Part shown: one piece after another, positions 31,568-40,733 of the stretch
Layout of the letters: every line of letters begins with the position of its first letter
How positions within the stretch are numbered: the first letter of the stretch is position 1
NCBI GenBank assembly: GCA_038258425.1
Contig: JBBSPV010000003.1
Location: 62,001-126,000, forward strand
Direction: 5' to 3'
Origin: DATLGB01 sp038258425
GTDB taxonomy: Bacteria > Actinomycetota > Thermoleophilia > Solirubrobacterales > Solirubrobacteraceae
Length of the DNA: 64,000 nucleotides
Made by a program: the position numbers and the translations under genes
The notes under the pieces: generated by a model
What the model was told of the DNA's origin: nothing
Database searches by the model: none
Seen by the model: the letters and a program-made list of their open reading frames with translations, nothing else

Positions 31568-32434
31568 ATGGGATTCAAGACGCCGCAGGGCATCACCGAG
31601 GCCGCCACGGAAGCCGGGATCACCAAGGCCCAGCTCAGTCCGGGCAAGGTGCTCGTCGGCGGCTTCCTCGCCGGCGCCTACATCGCCTTCGCGGGGCTCG
31701 TCGCCATCGCCGTCTCCTCGGGGCTCGATCCGAAGACCTGGGGCACCTTGCCGACGCTGTTCACCGGCTTCGCCTTCGTGCTCGGCCTCGTGCTCGTGGT
31801 CATCGCGGGCTCCGAGCTGCTCACGGGCAACATGGCGCTGCTGCCGCTCGCGACCATGCGGCGCCGGCTCAGCGCCGGCCGGGTCGCGACGAACTTCGGC
31901 CTGGTCGCCGTCGGCAACCTGCTCGGCTCGCTCTTCGTCGCGTACTTCCTCGCCGTGAAGTCCGGCGTGGTGACCCAGCCCCTGCCCCTCGAGCGGCTCG
32001 GCGCGATCGCGACGCTCAAGGGCGACACGGAGTCGGCCTGGGAGATCTTCCTCCGCGGGCTCGGCTGCAACTGGCTCGTCTGCCTCGCCGTGTGGATGGC
32101 GCTCGGCGCCGAGGACATCGGCGGGAAGGTGCTGGCCATCTTCTTCCCGATCATGGCCTTCGTGGCCATGGGCTTCGACCTCGTCGTGGCCAACATGTTC
32201 TTCCTGCCCGCCGCGATCTTCGCCGGCGTCGACGGGATCAACTGGGGCGACGCGGTCTTCAACTGGATCTTCGCCTTCCTCGGCAACCTCGTCGGGGCGG
32301 CGGTCTTCGTGTCCGGCGCCTACTTCTACCTCTACGGCCGCGACGAACCGGCGTCCGAGCACGGGGCGGGTACGACGGAGCGAACGCCGGAGGAGACGGG
32401 GCTGCCCGGCGACGGCGCGCGCGCGGTGCGGTAG
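31568..32434 (+). CDS. Formate/nitrite transporter (FNT) family channel
   Basis: 288 residues with six transmembrane helices. FNT proteins are pentameric inner-membrane channels for small monovalent anions such as formate, nitrite or hydrosulfide. Family marks are KVLVGGFLAGAYIAFAG (about 28-44), IAGSELLTGNMALLP (near 80, slit region), LGCNWLVCLAVWMA (near 163) and FFLPAAIF. A good AGGGGAGCCGGAG ribosome site precedes the ATG. Nothing nearby (no nir or pfl gene) indicates which anion is carried. Confidence 0.93.
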   Translation: MGFKTPQGITEAATEAGITKAQLSPGKVLVGGFLAGAYIAFAGLVAIAVSSGLDPKTWGTLPTLFTGFAFVLGLVLVVIAGSELLTGNMALLPLATMRRRLSAGRVATNFGLVAVGNLLGSLFVAYFLAVKSGVVTQPLPLERLGAIATLKGDTESAWEIFLRGLGCNWLVCLAVWMALGAEDIGGKVLAIFFPIMAFVAMGFDLVVANMFFLPAAIFAGVDGINWGDAVFNWIFAFLGNLVGAAVFVSGAYFYLYGRDEPASEHGAGTTERTPEETGLPGDGARAVR

Positions 32435-32440
32435 GCGCGT

Positions 32441-32477
32441 GACGGCTCAGCCTGGTTCCGCGGCGGCCTGAGCCGTC
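32441..32477 (+). terminator. Terminator-like hairpin after the FNT gene
   Basis: GACGGCTCAG (32441-32450) and CTGAGCCGTC (32468-32477) pair perfectly over 10 bp with a 17-base loop, starting 7 bases after the FNT stop. No T-run. The remaining space to 32696 (before the sufD stop) shows no convincing gene. Confidence 0.55.
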
Positions 32478-32696
32478 GCGGTTCGCCGGCGGCGCCAGGC
32501 CGGTGTGGCGATGCCGTGGTCGCTGTCGTGGACCTCATGGGTCCGCCCGCCGATCCACGGGGTTCAGATCCCGACGTGGTCGCGGCCACGACCCGCTGCG
32601 TGCTGCACGCGGCGCAGACGGTCGGCGCCCGGCGCCGCCTGACCTCCGACGCCCGCCTCGTCGGCGCGGCTCGCGGGCTCGGACTCGAAGCCCGGC

Positions 32697-33983
32697 CTAG
32701 AGGATGAGCTCGAGCCGGCACTCGAGCGCGTCCGCCACCGCGTCGCGCAGCGCCGACCCCTCGCCGAAGCGCCCGACGAGCTCGGACAGGAAGCCCTCGA
32801 TGATCAGGCGGCGGGCAGTGGTCAGGGAGAGGCCGCGCGAGCGCAGATAGAAGAGCTGGTCCTCGTCGATCTGCGCGACGGCTGCTGCGTGCGTGCAGCG
32901 CACGTCGTTGGCGAGGATCTCGAGGCCCGGGATGGCGTCCGCGTGCGCCCGCTTGGTCAGCAGCAGGTTGCGGCACTCCTGGAAGGCGTCGGTCTGCTGG
33001 GCGCCGGGATCCACCTTGATCATGCCGCGCCAGACCGAGGAGGCGCGGCCGTTGAGGATGCCGCGGAAGGCGAGGTCGGAGATGCAGCTCTCCGCCGCGT
33101 GCTCCTGGTAGGTGTCGTAGTCGACGTGCTGGCGGCCGTGCGGGGCGTAGGCGCCGGTGACGCGCGCCTCGGCGCCCTTGCCCGTCAGGGTCGTGACCAT
33201 GCGGACGCGGCCGGTGGCCCCGCCGAAGCCGAGGGCGGCCCACTCGAGCCGGCCGTCGCGCTCGACGGCGGCGCGCTGGTTGCCGAACACGTAGGACTTC
33301 TCGTTGAGGTCCTGGACGTTGACGTAGCGCAGCTGCGCGTTCTGGCCCACGCGGAGCTCGACGACGGTGTTCAGCAGGGTCTGGGCCTCGCCGTCGAGGG
33401 AGAGGTGCTGCTCCCAGACCTCGGCCTCCGCGCCCTCCTCGAGCACGATCAGCGTCCGCCGGTGCAGGGCGTTGCCCTCGGAGGCCGAGACGGTGGTCAG
33501 GAGGATCGGCGCCTCGACGCGGACGCCGCGCGGCACCCACACGAACGCACCGCCGGTCCACGACCGCTCGTTCGTGGTCACGAAGAGGTCCGAGCTCTCG
33601 TCCAGCCCGACGACGGAGCCCAGGTAGGGCTCGACGAGCTCGGGGTGCTCGGCGACGGCGACGTCCAGCGGCAGCACGACCGCTTGCGAGCGAAGCGAAC
33701 CTGGATCCTCGACCGCGAGGCCCTCCGACGTGGCGCCGTCGACCTGCAGGAGCTCCGTGGCGCCCTCGGGCGGCGTCAGCAGGTGCGCGGGGGTGACGGA
33801 CGGCAGTGGACCGCCCACGGCCGGCGGGAACGCCTCGAGGGCGAAGCTCCGGCCGAGCTCGGTGAACTCCCAGCCCGACGCCCCCTTGAACGACGGCAGC
33901 GCCTGCCCCTCGGCCAGGGACGCGGCGTGCTCCCGGCGCGCCGCGACCCACTCCGGCTCGGAGACGGCGGCGGCGCTAGCCAA
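32697..33983 (-). CDS. sufD: Fe-S cluster assembly protein SufD
   Basis: 428 residues from a TTG that overlaps the sufB stop by 8 bases. SufD joins SufB and SufC2 in the SufBC2D scaffold that builds [4Fe-4S] clusters in the cytoplasm. The right-handed beta-helix core is visible ([36 protein letters not shown]). The conserved helical C-terminus reads [16 protein letters not shown], and [21 protein letters not shown] (first 20 quoted) includes the SufD Cys/His used in cluster formation. It closes the Rieske-sufB-sufD operon. The desulfurase and ATPase are in a second operon about 6 kb away. Confidence 0.95.
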   Translation of the reverse strand: MASAAAVSEPEWVAARREHAASLAEGQALPSFKGASGWEFTELGRSFALEAFPPAVGGPLPSVTPAHLLTPPEGATELLQVDGATSEGLAVEDPGSLRSQAVVLPLDVAVAEHPELVEPYLGSVVGLDESSDLFVTTNERSWTGGAFVWVPRGVRVEAPILLTTVSASEGNALHRRTLIVLEEGAEAEVWEQHLSLDGEAQTLLNTVVELRVGQNAQLRYVNVQDLNEKSYVFGNQRAAVERDGRLEWAALGFGGATGRVRMVTTLTGKGAEARVTGAYAPHGRQHVDYDTYQEHAAESCISDLAFRGILNGRASSVWRGMIKVDPGAQQTDAFQECRNLLLTKRAHADAIPGLEILANDVRCTHAAAVAQIDEDQLFYLRSRGLSLTTARRLIIEGFLSELVGRFGEGSALRDAVADALECRLELIL

Positions 33984-35409
33984 TGGAGCCTTCCATCTGC
34001 AGCTCGATCAGCCGGTTCATCTCGACGGCGTACTCCATCGGGAGCTCCTTGACGATCGGCTCGATGAAGCCGTTGACGATCATCTTGGCCGCCTCGTCCT
34101 CGGGGATCCCGTGGGACATGAGGTAGAAGACCTGCTCGTCGCCGACCTTGGAGACCGTCGCCTCGTGGCCGACGTTGACGTCGTCCTCGGAGATGCGGAT
34201 CGTCGGATAGGTGTCCGAGCGGGAGTCCTCGTCGAGCAGCAGCGCGTCGCAGACGACCGTGGACTTCGAGCCCGTGGCGCCCTTGGCGACCTCGAGCAGG
34301 CCGCGGTAGGACGAGCGCCCGCCGTCCTTGGAGATCGACTTGGCGAAGATGTTCGACGTCGTGTTCGGCGCCGCGTGGATGATCTTCGCGCCGGCGTCCT
34401 GGTGCTGGCCCTTGCCCGCGAAGGCGATGGACAGCACCTCGCCGTGGGCGCGCTCGCCCGTGAGGTAGACGGACGGGTACTTCATCGTGAGCTTCGAGCC
34501 GAGGTTGCAGTCGACCCACTCCACCGTCGCGTCGCGCTCGGCGACCGCGCGCTTGGTGACGAGGTTGAACACGTTCTGCGACCAGTTCTGGACCGTCGTG
34601 TAGCGGATGCGCGCACCCGGCTTGGCGATCAGCTCGACCACCGCGGAGTGCAGCGAGTCCGTCGTCCACACGGGGGCCGTGCAGCCCTCGACGTAGTGCA
34701 CGTAGGAGCCCTCGTCGGCGATGATCAGCGTCCGCTCGAACTGGCCCATGTTCTCGGTGTTGATCCGGAAGTAGGCCTGCAGGGGCATCTCGACGTGCAC
34801 GCCCGGCGGGACGTAGACGAACGAGCCGCCCGACCACACCGCGGAGTTCAGCGCCGCGAGCTTGTTGTCGTTGGAGGGGATGATCGAGGCGAAGTACTCG
34901 CGCACGAGGTCCTCGTGCTCGCGCAGGCCCGAGTCCATGTCCATGAACACGACGCCCTGCTTCTCGAGGTCCTCGCGGACCTGGTGGTAGACGACCTCGG
35001 ACTCGTACTGCGCGCCGACGCCGGAGAGGAACTTGCGCTCCGCCTCGGGGATGCCGAGCTTGTCGAAGGTGTTCTTGATGTCCTCGGGGACGTCGTCCCA
35101 GGTCTTGGACGCCTTCTCCGACGCGCGGACGAAGTAGTGGATGTTGTCGTAGTCGACCTCGGCCAGCATCGGCGAGCCCCAGGTGGGCTGCGGACGCGAG
35201 AGGAAGTGGTCGAGCGCCTTGAGCCGGAACTCGAGCATCCACTCGGGCTCCTGCTTGTGCTTGGAGAGGTGCAGGACCGTGTCGCGGGTCAGGCCCTTGG
35301 GAGCCTTGTACAGGTAGTTCTCGGCGTCGTGGAAGCCGAAGCGCTCCGCGTAGTCCGCGTTGATGTCCTTGAGCGTGTCCTGCTCGGCAAGGATCTCGGG
35401 TGTGCTCAT
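33976..35409 (-). CDS. sufB: Fe-S cluster assembly protein SufB
   Basis: 477 residues, typical length. SufB receives sulfide from the SufS/SufU pair and forms the cluster with SufD and SufC. The highly conserved blocks are all present: [47 protein letters not shown] and the C-terminal [20 protein letters not shown]. The ATG overlaps the Rieske stop by one base (TGATG). The longer frame to 35538 runs into the Rieske gene and was not used. Confidence 0.97.
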   Translation of the reverse strand: MSTPEILAEQDTLKDINADYAERFGFHDAENYLYKAPKGLTRDTVLHLSKHKQEPEWMLEFRLKALDHFLSRPQPTWGSPMLAEVDYDNIHYFVRASEKASKTWDDVPEDIKNTFDKLGIPEAERKFLSGVGAQYESEVVYHQVREDLEKQGVVFMDMDSGLREHEDLVREYFASIIPSNDNKLAALNSAVWSGGSFVYVPPGVHVEMPLQAYFRINTENMGQFERTLIIADEGSYVHYVEGCTAPVWTTDSLHSAVVELIAKPGARIRYTTVQNWSQNVFNLVTKRAVAERDATVEWVDCNLGSKLTMKYPSVYLTGERAHGEVLSIAFAGKGQHQDAGAKIIHAAPNTTSNIFAKSISKDGGRSSYRGLLEVAKGATGSKSTVVCDALLLDEDSRSDTYPTIRISEDDVNVGHEATVSKVGDEQVFYLMSHGIPEDEAAKMIVNGFIEPIVKELPMEYAVEMNRLIELQMEGSIG

Positions 35410-35729
35410 CAGTCCTCTACCTCGAGTCGGATCATGTCGCCCTCGACGGTGACGGGGAAGGTCTCCACCGGGACGTAGGCAGGCAGGTTCAGCGGGCGGC
35501 CCGTGCGCAGGTCGAACAGCGACCCGTGCCGGGGGCACTCGACGGTGCAGGCCTTCAGGTCGATGTCCCCATCGAAGAGGTCACCGTTGTCGTGCGAGCA
35601 GCGGTCCTCGACCGCCAGCAGCTCGCCACCGCAGTTGACGATCCCGATCTCCGTGTCCTCGTGCTCGACGACGCGCGTGGCGCCGGGAGGGAACTCGGAG
35701 AGCGGGCAGATGTCGATCAGCGGGGCCAT
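35409..35729 (-). CDS. Rieske-type [2Fe-2S] ferredoxin of the suf operon
   Basis: 106 residues. The two cluster-binding motifs are CSHDNG (C-x-H, near 43) and CPRHGS (C-x2-H, near 66), as in non-haem dioxygenase ferredoxins. It is the first gene of the sufBD operon, joined to sufB by TGATG. Actinobacterial suf operons often carry such a small Rieske protein, probably as an electron donor or a cluster recipient; its exact job is not established. Expression is probably set by the palindrome 16 bases upstream of the ATG. Confidence 0.9.
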   Translation of the reverse strand: MAPLIDICPLSEFPPGATRVVEHEDTEIGIVNCGGELLAVEDRCSHDNGDLFDGDIDLKACTVECPRHGSLFDLRTGRPLNLPAYVPVETFPVTVEGDMIRLEVED

Positions 35730-35745
35730 TTCAGCGGGATTCCGG

Positions 35746-35770
35746 AAGTCCGACCGTGGAGGTCGGACTT
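35746..35770 (-). promoter_or_regulatory. Perfect 25-bp palindrome before the Rieske-sufBD operon (probable Rrf2/SufR-type operator)
   Basis: AAGTCCGACC (35746-35755), a 5-base centre, then GGTCGGACTT (35761-35770): perfect 10-bp arms. It lies between a TTGACA on the minus strand (complement of 35775-35780) and the ATG at 35729. A related 25-bp site, AAATCCTACC-N5-GGTCAGGATT, covers the promoter of the Rrf2-sufCSU operon (44361-44385), so both halves of the SUF system probably answer to one regulator. Confidence 0.65.
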
Positions 35771-35837
35771 GAAGTGTCAAGTGTAGCGGCGCGGCGGCGT
35801 AGGATCCGGCGCCGCAGGTCCATCGAGAGGAGAGCTG

Positions 35838-36974
35838 ATGCAGGTACGGAGCTGGGTCGCGGGGGCGCTCACGGTCGTGGCGGGGGTGGGCGGCGTCGTC
35901 GCGCCGGCGGACGCCAAGGCCAGGCGTGCCCAGGCGCGCGACGTGACGGTCATGACCCGCAATCTCTACCTCGGCGGGGACATCTACCGGCCCGTCGAGG
36001 CCACGGCCGGGCTCTCGGGCCTCGCCGCGCTCGACGCCTTCGGCAACGCCAACTTCGTCACGCGCCGGATCGTCGACCAGACGAACTTCCCCGCGCGGGC
36101 CAGGCTCCTCGCCCGCGAGCTGGCCGCGCGCAAGCCCGATCTCGTCGGGCTGCAGGAGGTCGCGACCTGGCGCCGCGGGCCCTACCGCCTCGACAAGCTC
36201 GGCACCCCGACCGCGACCCACGTCGACTACGACTTCCTCAAGCTGCTGCTGGCGGCCGCGCGCAAGACCGGCGTCCCCTACCGGGCCGTGCGCGTGCAGC
36301 AGGAGGCCGACGTCGAGGGTCCGGCCTTTCCGAACGGCTCGGCGACCGCCGAACAGGACGGCTTCAACGCCCGCCTGACCATGCACGACGTGATCCTGCG
36401 CCGCAAGGGCAGCCGGGTGCGCGTCCGCCGCGCCCGCTCGGCCAACTACCGGCACAACTACGCCGTCTCGCTGTCGGGCATCCCCTTCGAGTTCACCCGC
36501 GGCTATCTCTACGCGGACGCGCGGATCGGGCGCAAGAAGTTCCGCTTCGTCACGACCCACCTCGAGTCGGCCCGCTCGGACACGGCGCTGGCCCAGGCCT
36601 CAGAGCTCATGCGCGGCCCGGTCGCCGGCGCCGGCAAGCGGCCCGTGGTCATGGTCTGCGACTGCAACTCGGACCCGAAGGACCCGACGATCTACAACGA
36701 CGGCGACATCCCGCACTGGTCGGCCTACCGCCGGATGGTCATGCCGCTCGACGACGAGTGGCTGCGCGTGAGGTCGTCCCGGCGGGGCTACTCCTCCGGG
36801 CTGTCCGAGACCGTCGACGACAACACCATCGCGGGCATCGATCACCGCATCGACCTCGTGCTGGGGCGTGGGTTCGACGCGCTGAAGGGCTGGCGCACGG
36901 GCGACGCGGCGCGCACCCGGGCCGGCCTGTGGGCCTCCGACCACATGGGGATCGTCGTCAGGCTGCGGCCGTAG
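35838..36974 (+). CDS. Secreted endonuclease/exonuclease/phosphatase-family protein
   Basis: 378 residues. A signal peptide (about 1-27, ending PADAKA) exports it. The EEP fold is supported by TRNLYLGGD (Asn near 41), DLVGLQEVATW (Glu near 100), VCDCNSDPKD in place of the usual GDFN (near 273) and SDHMGIVVRL (final His). Substrates in this superfamily range from nucleic acids to phospholipid and sphingomyelin head groups; secretion and the DCNSDP variant favour a phosphodiesterase. A GAGAGGAGAG ribosome site precedes the ATG, and TAGGAT at 35800-35805 may be its -10. Confidence 0.87.
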   Translation: MQVRSWVAGALTVVAGVGGVVAPADAKARRAQARDVTVMTRNLYLGGDIYRPVEATAGLSGLAALDAFGNANFVTRRIVDQTNFPARARLLARELAARKPDLVGLQEVATWRRGPYRLDKLGTPTATHVDYDFLKLLLAAARKTGVPYRAVRVQQEADVEGPAFPNGSATAEQDGFNARLTMHDVILRRKGSRVRVRRARSANYRHNYAVSLSGIPFEFTRGYLYADARIGRKKFRFVTTHLESARSDTALAQASELMRGPVAGAGKRPVVMVCDCNSDPKDPTIYNDGDIPHWSAYRRMVMPLDDEWLRVRSSRRGYSSGLSETVDDNTIAGIDHRIDLVLGRGFDALKGWRTGDAARTRAGLWASDHMGIVVRLRP

Positions 36975-36979
36975 GCGCG

Positions 36980-37031
36980 CGACGCGGCGGCGCCGGGGGA
37001 GCGGGCGGTCGCCCCCTGGCCCCCGCGTCGT
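36980..37031. terminator. Long GC hairpin between convergent genes
   Basis: The left arm starts at 36980 (CGACGCGG, later CCGGGGG); the right arm starts at 37012 (CCCCCTGG, later CCGCGTCG). The arms pair with a few bulges around a 12-base loop. It begins 5 bases after the exonuclease-family stop and could end transcription from both directions. The rest of the gap to 37127 shows nothing else. Confidence 0.5.
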
Positions 37032-37127
37032 CGCCCCGGTGTCCCAGCTCCGTCCGCCGCGCCGTGGTGGGCTGCGATCCCGACCTCGGCCGGCGATGAA
37101 TCCTCGGCCCGGGCGCCCGCGCGCCGC

Positions 37128-37787
37128 TCAGGGCTCGACGAGTCCGCGACGGATGGCGTAGCGCGTGAGCTCGACCCGGTCGCGCATGCCCAGCTTCTCG
37201 AGGACGTTCGCCCGGTGGCGCTCGACGGTCTTCTTGGAGATGTGCAGCAGCTCGGCGATCTCGTCGTTGGTGCGTGCCTCGGCGACGTGCTTGACGATCT
37301 CCTCCTCGCGAGGCGTCAGCAGATCGCCGCGGGTGGCCTCGCCGAGCCGCGCGCGCTCGAGGTGTTCGCGCATCAGCGCCCGCACGCCCCCCGGGTACAG
37401 GAACGGCTCACCTCGCATCGCCGCCCGGCAGGCCTCGACGAGGTCGCGGTCGACCGCGCTCTTGAGCACGTAGCCCGAGGCCCCGACCCGGATCGCCTCG
37501 AAGAGATACTGCTCGTTGTCGTGCATGGACAGCATCACGACGCGCACCTCCGGCGCGCGGTGCGTGATCTCGCGAGCCGCCTGCAGCCCCGTCTTGCGCG
37601 GCATGGAGACGTCGAGGACGGCCAGGTGCACGTCCTCGGCGAGCGCGCGCGCCACCGCCTCCTCGCCGTCGGTCGCCTCCGCGACGACCTCGAGATCGGG
37701 CTGGGCGTCGAGGACCGTCCGCAACCCCTTCAGCACGATCGGATGGTCGTCCGCGATGAGGATGCGGGTCTTCAGCGGTGTCGTCAC
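37128..37787 (-). CDS. NarL/LuxR-type response regulator
   Basis: 219 residues from a GTG overlapping the kinase stop by 4 bases (GTGA). The receiver domain has RILIADDHP, the phosphoacceptor in LAVLDVSMPRKTG (Asp near 59), SMHD and YVLKSAV. The GerE-type DNA-binding domain begins LTPREEEIVKHVAEARTNDE (near 155) and includes HISKKTVERHRANVLEKLG. It is the last gene of a four-gene operon and the most likely output regulator of the adjacent kinase. Its target genes are unknown. Confidence 0.93.
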   Translation of the reverse strand: MTTPLKTRILIADDHPIVLKGLRTVLDAQPDLEVVAEATDGEEAVARALAEDVHLAVLDVSMPRKTGLQAAREITHRAPEVRVVMLSMHDNEQYLFEAIRVGASGYVLKSAVDRDLVEACRAAMRGEPFLYPGGVRALMREHLERARLGEATRGDLLTPREEEIVKHVAEARTNDEIAELLHISKKTVERHRANVLEKLGMRDRVELTRYAIRRGLVEP

Positions 37788-38842
37788 GGCGTCGTGGGGT
37801 CGAGCGGAAGGCGGAGTCGGACCTCGGTGCCGCGGCCGGACTCGCCGTCGAGGCTGAGGTCGGCGCCGATCAGCATCGCCCGCTCGCGCATCCCCCGGAT
37901 CCCGTAGGAGGACGCGAGCGCGGCGGGCGAGAGCCCACGGCCGTCGTCGCGGACGGTCAGCACCGTCTGCTGGTCGCGGTGCTCCAGCCGCAGCCAGACC
38001 CGCTCGGCGTGGGCGTGGCGGGCGACGTTGGTCAGGGCCTCCTGGGCGACGCGATAGACGACGAGCGCCTGTTCGTCCGACAGGGGCACGGTCGCCTCCA
38101 GCCTCCGGTCGACCCGGACGTGCGCCTGGTCGGCGAAGGTGTTCGCGAGCGCCTGGAGCGCACTCTGCAGCCCGAGGTCCTCGAGCGCGTCGGGACGGAG
38201 CTGACGCGCGATCCGCCGCACCTCCACGGTTCCGTGCCGCGCCGTCTCGCGCAGCTCGTCCAGCGGCTCGCGCAGCGCTTCGGGGACCGCGGCGGCGAGT
38301 CCCTCGACCTGGAGCATCACGCCCGTCAGCGTCTGCCCCACCTCGTCGTGGAGCTCGCGGGCGACCCGCCGGCGCTCCCCCTCGAGGACCCACAGCGCCT
38401 GGCGCGCGCTCTCGCGCCGCTCGGACTCGAGACGATCCAGCATCTCGTTGAACGCCCGCGCCAGCGCGACGACGCTCGGTCCCCCGGCGACGCGGACGCG
38501 CGTACCCGGAGAGAGCGGATCGTGGCTGCGCATCGTGGCCACGAGCTCGTCCAGCGGTCGGAACGCGGGCCGCAGCAGCACGAGGTTCAGGCCGAGCAGC
38601 GCCGCCAGCCCGACGAGCAGGATGACCAGCTCGGAGGCGACCACCGGCACCGACACCGTGACCGGGGTGAAGACCAGCGCCACGGTCGCCAGCCCGAGGG
38701 CGACGGCGTTCGTCAGGAACACCCGCCACAACAGCGACAACGACGCCAACCGCATGCGCACCCCCGAAGCCTCCCACGCCGGTCCCCCGCCGGGTGTCCA
38801 GACCCGGCGAGTCATGGACGCACGGCGTCCACGCCGGCTCAC
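37784..38842 (-). CDS. Membrane sensor histidine kinase (HisKA_3 type)
   Basis: 352 residues from a GTG that overlaps the upstream regulator stop (GTGA, 38839-38842); an internal ATG at 38755 is possible. Two transmembrane helices (about 38-57 and 65-88) with almost no external loop, then a HAMP-like linker. RRVARELHDEVGQTLTG carries the phosphorylated His (near 170), and the ATPase domain shows QEALTNVARHAHAER and DDGRGLSP, then GIRGMRERA. The minimal sensor region suggests a membrane or intramembrane signal. It pairs naturally with the NarL-type regulator downstream. Confidence 0.92.
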   Translation of the reverse strand: MSRRGRRASMTRRVWTPGGGPAWEASGVRMRLASLSLLWRVFLTNAVALGLATVALVFTPVTVSVPVVASELVILLVGLAALLGLNLVLLRPAFRPLDELVATMRSHDPLSPGTRVRVAGGPSVVALARAFNEMLDRLESERRESARQALWVLEGERRRVARELHDEVGQTLTGVMLQVEGLAAAVPEALREPLDELRETARHGTVEVRRIARQLRPDALEDLGLQSALQALANTFADQAHVRVDRRLEATVPLSDEQALVVYRVAQEALTNVARHAHAERVWLRLEHRDQQTVLTVRDDGRGLSPAALASSYGIRGMRERAMLIGADLSLDGESGRGTEVRLRLPLDPTTP

Positions 38843-39513
38843 CCCCGAGGGCTCATGCGCGGGTCGGCCAGGCGAGGGCGCAGGCAGGCCACGATGCGCC
38901 GGGCGCGCCAGGCGATCTCGGATGGGTCGCGGTCCAGTGTCTGCGCGATGGCCTCGAACGGCTCGTCGTCCAGGAGCATGGCCAGAATGGGCAGATCCGC
39001 GTCGTCGAGCTTGGCGACGGCGGAGCGGTGGACGTCGATCGGAACGGCACCGATCGCGGTCGCGCCGCGCGCCACCGCCCGGATCGCGGCGAGGAGCGTG
39101 GAGGCGGGCTCGGCCTTGTCCACCACCGCGTCGGCGCCCGCCACCCGAGCCGCCAGCGTCAACGCCGAACTCGCGTAGGCCGAGTAGACGATCACCGCGG
39201 GGGGTCGCAGGTCGCGCTTGAGGTACTGGCAGTACGACAGGCTGTCGCCCCGCGCCACGTCGTAGTCGACGACGACCACGTCGGGACGCCTCCCCGCGAG
39301 CTGCCGTGTCAGCTCGCGGGCCCCGAGGGCGGCGGCGACCACCGTCACGTCCGGCGCGGGACCGATCAGCCGTTGCACGCCGGCGAGCACGGCCGGATGG
39401 TCGTCGAGGAGCGCGACGCGGATCGTCGGCTCACCCGCCGGCCGGTCGATCGAGCCGCGCTGCCCCCGCGGCCCCAGCTCACCGCGCTCCGGCGTCGAGC
39501 GGGCGGACGTCAT
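38839..39513 (-). CDS. Second response regulator with divergent HTH output domain
   Basis: 224 residues. A roughly 30-residue N-terminal extension precedes a receiver domain with VALLDDHPAVLAGV, DVVVVDYDVARGD (phosphoacceptor Asp) and VVDKAEP. The C-terminal LPILAMLLDDEPFEAIAQTL followed by DRDPSEIAWRARRI reads as a weak GerE-like helix-turn-helix rather than a clear match. Both ends overlap neighbours by 4 bases (ATGA with the GreA-like gene, GTGA with the kinase), so all four proteins are probably made together. It may compete with the downstream regulator for the kinase. Confidence 0.85.
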   Translation of the reverse strand: MTSARSTPERGELGPRGQRGSIDRPAGEPTIRVALLDDHPAVLAGVQRLIGPAPDVTVVAAALGARELTRQLAGRRPDVVVVDYDVARGDSLSYCQYLKRDLRPPAVIVYSAYASSALTLAARVAGADAVVDKAEPASTLLAAIRAVARGATAIGAVPIDVHRSAVAKLDDADLPILAMLLDDEPFEAIAQTLDRDPSEIAWRARRIVACLRPRLADPRMSPRG

Positions 39514-40085
39514 GCCGGCGTCGTACCGGGATCGACGGTCCTGGTGCGGACGCCGAGGACGCGCAGCGTGCGCGCACGCCCGTGGGGAAGCTCGACCCGC
39601 ACGACGTCCTCCGGCCGCACCCCGATCAGCGCCTCCCCCACGGGCGAGCCGAGCGAGACCTGACCGTCGCCGGCTCCGGCGCCGCGCCGGCCCACCAACT
39701 CGTACTCGGCCGTGCGTCCCGTGGGCACGTCCCTGACCCGGACGACCGAGCCGAGGCCGGCCCCGTCGTCCGCGGTCGGGGCGGCGTCGACCACCGAGGC
39801 GCAGCGGAGCAGCTGCTCGAGCTGGGTGATGCGCGCCCCGTCGACCGCCGCGTCCTCCAGCACCGCCAGGCGGTCGTCGTCGTCGCCCGCGCTCCCGGAC
39901 GCCCGCGCGTCCGACAGGCGCTCGGCCAGTTCGGCCTGATGTGCGGCGCGCAGCGCCTCGAGCTCGCGGACCAGCTCGTCGATCTCCGGCGCGCTGAGCA
40001 GCACGCGGGTGGCCATCGCCCCTGGGTCGCCGTACGTCATGAGCAGCAGGATGTCCGCCGGAGCGCGCGAGGGCCATGCGGTCAT
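39510..40085 (-). CDS. GreA/GreB-like transcription elongation factor
   Basis: 191 residues from the ATG at 40085, which has GAGGGG about 10 bases upstream. ATGs at 40040 and 40016 are possible, the last giving the usual short N-terminus MATRVLLSAPEID. A coiled-coil half (about 30-95, with the acidic run DDDDRL near its tip) is followed by an FKBP-like half (LGSVVRVRDVPTGRTAEYEL, then SLGSPVGEALIGVRPED and the ELPHG strand). Gre factors restart backtracked RNA polymerase through acidic tip residues. Its place ahead of two-component genes, joined by ATGA, is unusual and suggests a specialised regulator rather than housekeeping GreA. Confidence 0.82.
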   Translation of the reverse strand: MTAWPSRAPADILLLMTYGDPGAMATRVLLSAPEIDELVRELEALRAAHQAELAERLSDARASGSAGDDDDRLAVLEDAAVDGARITQLEQLLRCASVVDAAPTADDGAGLGSVVRVRDVPTGRTAEYELVGRRGAGAGDGQVSLGSPVGEALIGVRPEDVVRVELPHGRARTLRVLGVRTRTVDPGTTPA

Positions 40086-40248
40086 GACTGCAGATCCCCT
40101 CGTTTCCGACCCCGGTGGGGAGCGCCGGCGCGTTAGGGCGCTCGCGTGGTGCGGCGGTCCGTCCCACGACGCGGGTGCGGTGCCGGCGACCCGCCTCTAC
40201 AGGCTGGACCGCATGGCGCCCGCCGCCGGCGCGCAGCACGCTGTGACG

Positions 40249-40677
40249 ATGCCCACCTCGGCCACGTCATCGCCGTCCGTCGACCATCCGGACAATGAGC
40301 TCTACGACCGCGGATGCGACCTCGTCGAGGCGGCGATGGGAATCCGCCGCATCGCCGCCGACCCGGAGGCGGCACGAGCGGTGCCGGCGATCCTGGGGTG
40401 CCTCGAGGCCGCGCTGCACGAGCTCGGCTGCGCCGCGCCCCGACTGCATCAGACGAGCGCCTGCGCGCTCCCGGTCCAGGGCCCGGCGGGCGCGGGCCCG
40501 AGGCTGGAGCCGATGGTGGCGCGCATGAGCCAGGGCTTCGGCAACCTCCAGCAGGCGCTGGCCGACGCAGAGGGCGCAGCGGCCGCGGCGCGCGCGCTCG
40601 CCGCCCGGCCGCTCAGCGCCGAACCGCGCCGGCGACTCGATCGCGCGCGGCGTCGGTCCCGTCCGAGCGATCCCTGA
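40249..40677 (+). CDS. Hypothetical protein
   Basis: About 142 residues from the ATG at 40249; the frame is open from 40009, so the true start is uncertain and no ribosome site is strong. DNELYDRGCDLVEAAMGIRR and ADPEAARAVPAILGCLEAAL predict helices, followed by a short loop, another helix pair (SQGFGNLQQALADAEGAAAA) and a basic tail RRRLDRARRRSR. I recognise no family. It is divergent from the GreA-like operon. The base composition fits a coding frame, but confidence is modest. Confidence 0.45.
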   Translation: MPTSATSSPSVDHPDNELYDRGCDLVEAAMGIRRIAADPEAARAVPAILGCLEAALHELGCAAPRLHQTSACALPVQGPAGAGPRLEPMVARMSQGFGNLQQALADAEGAAAAARALAARPLSAEPRRRLDRARRRSRPSDP

Positions 40678-40733
40678 GGTCACGGATGATCTCCGGCACC
40701 TCGAGGCGTCGAGCCCCGGCCATGGTGACGTCC

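Noticed and set aside
32516..32707. A 63-codon plus-strand ORF ending with DARLVGAARGLGLEA, like the tail of a PIN-domain protein.
   Set aside because: Too short, no ribosome site, overlaps the sufD end. At most a remnant; not listed as a gene.
33678..33712. Possible fifth copy of the 48-bp repeat in sufD (CGCTTGCGAGCGAAGCGAAC on the plus strand).
   Set aside because: Needs gaps to align with the other copies and is only about 20 bases long; similar strings can arise by chance in this GC range.
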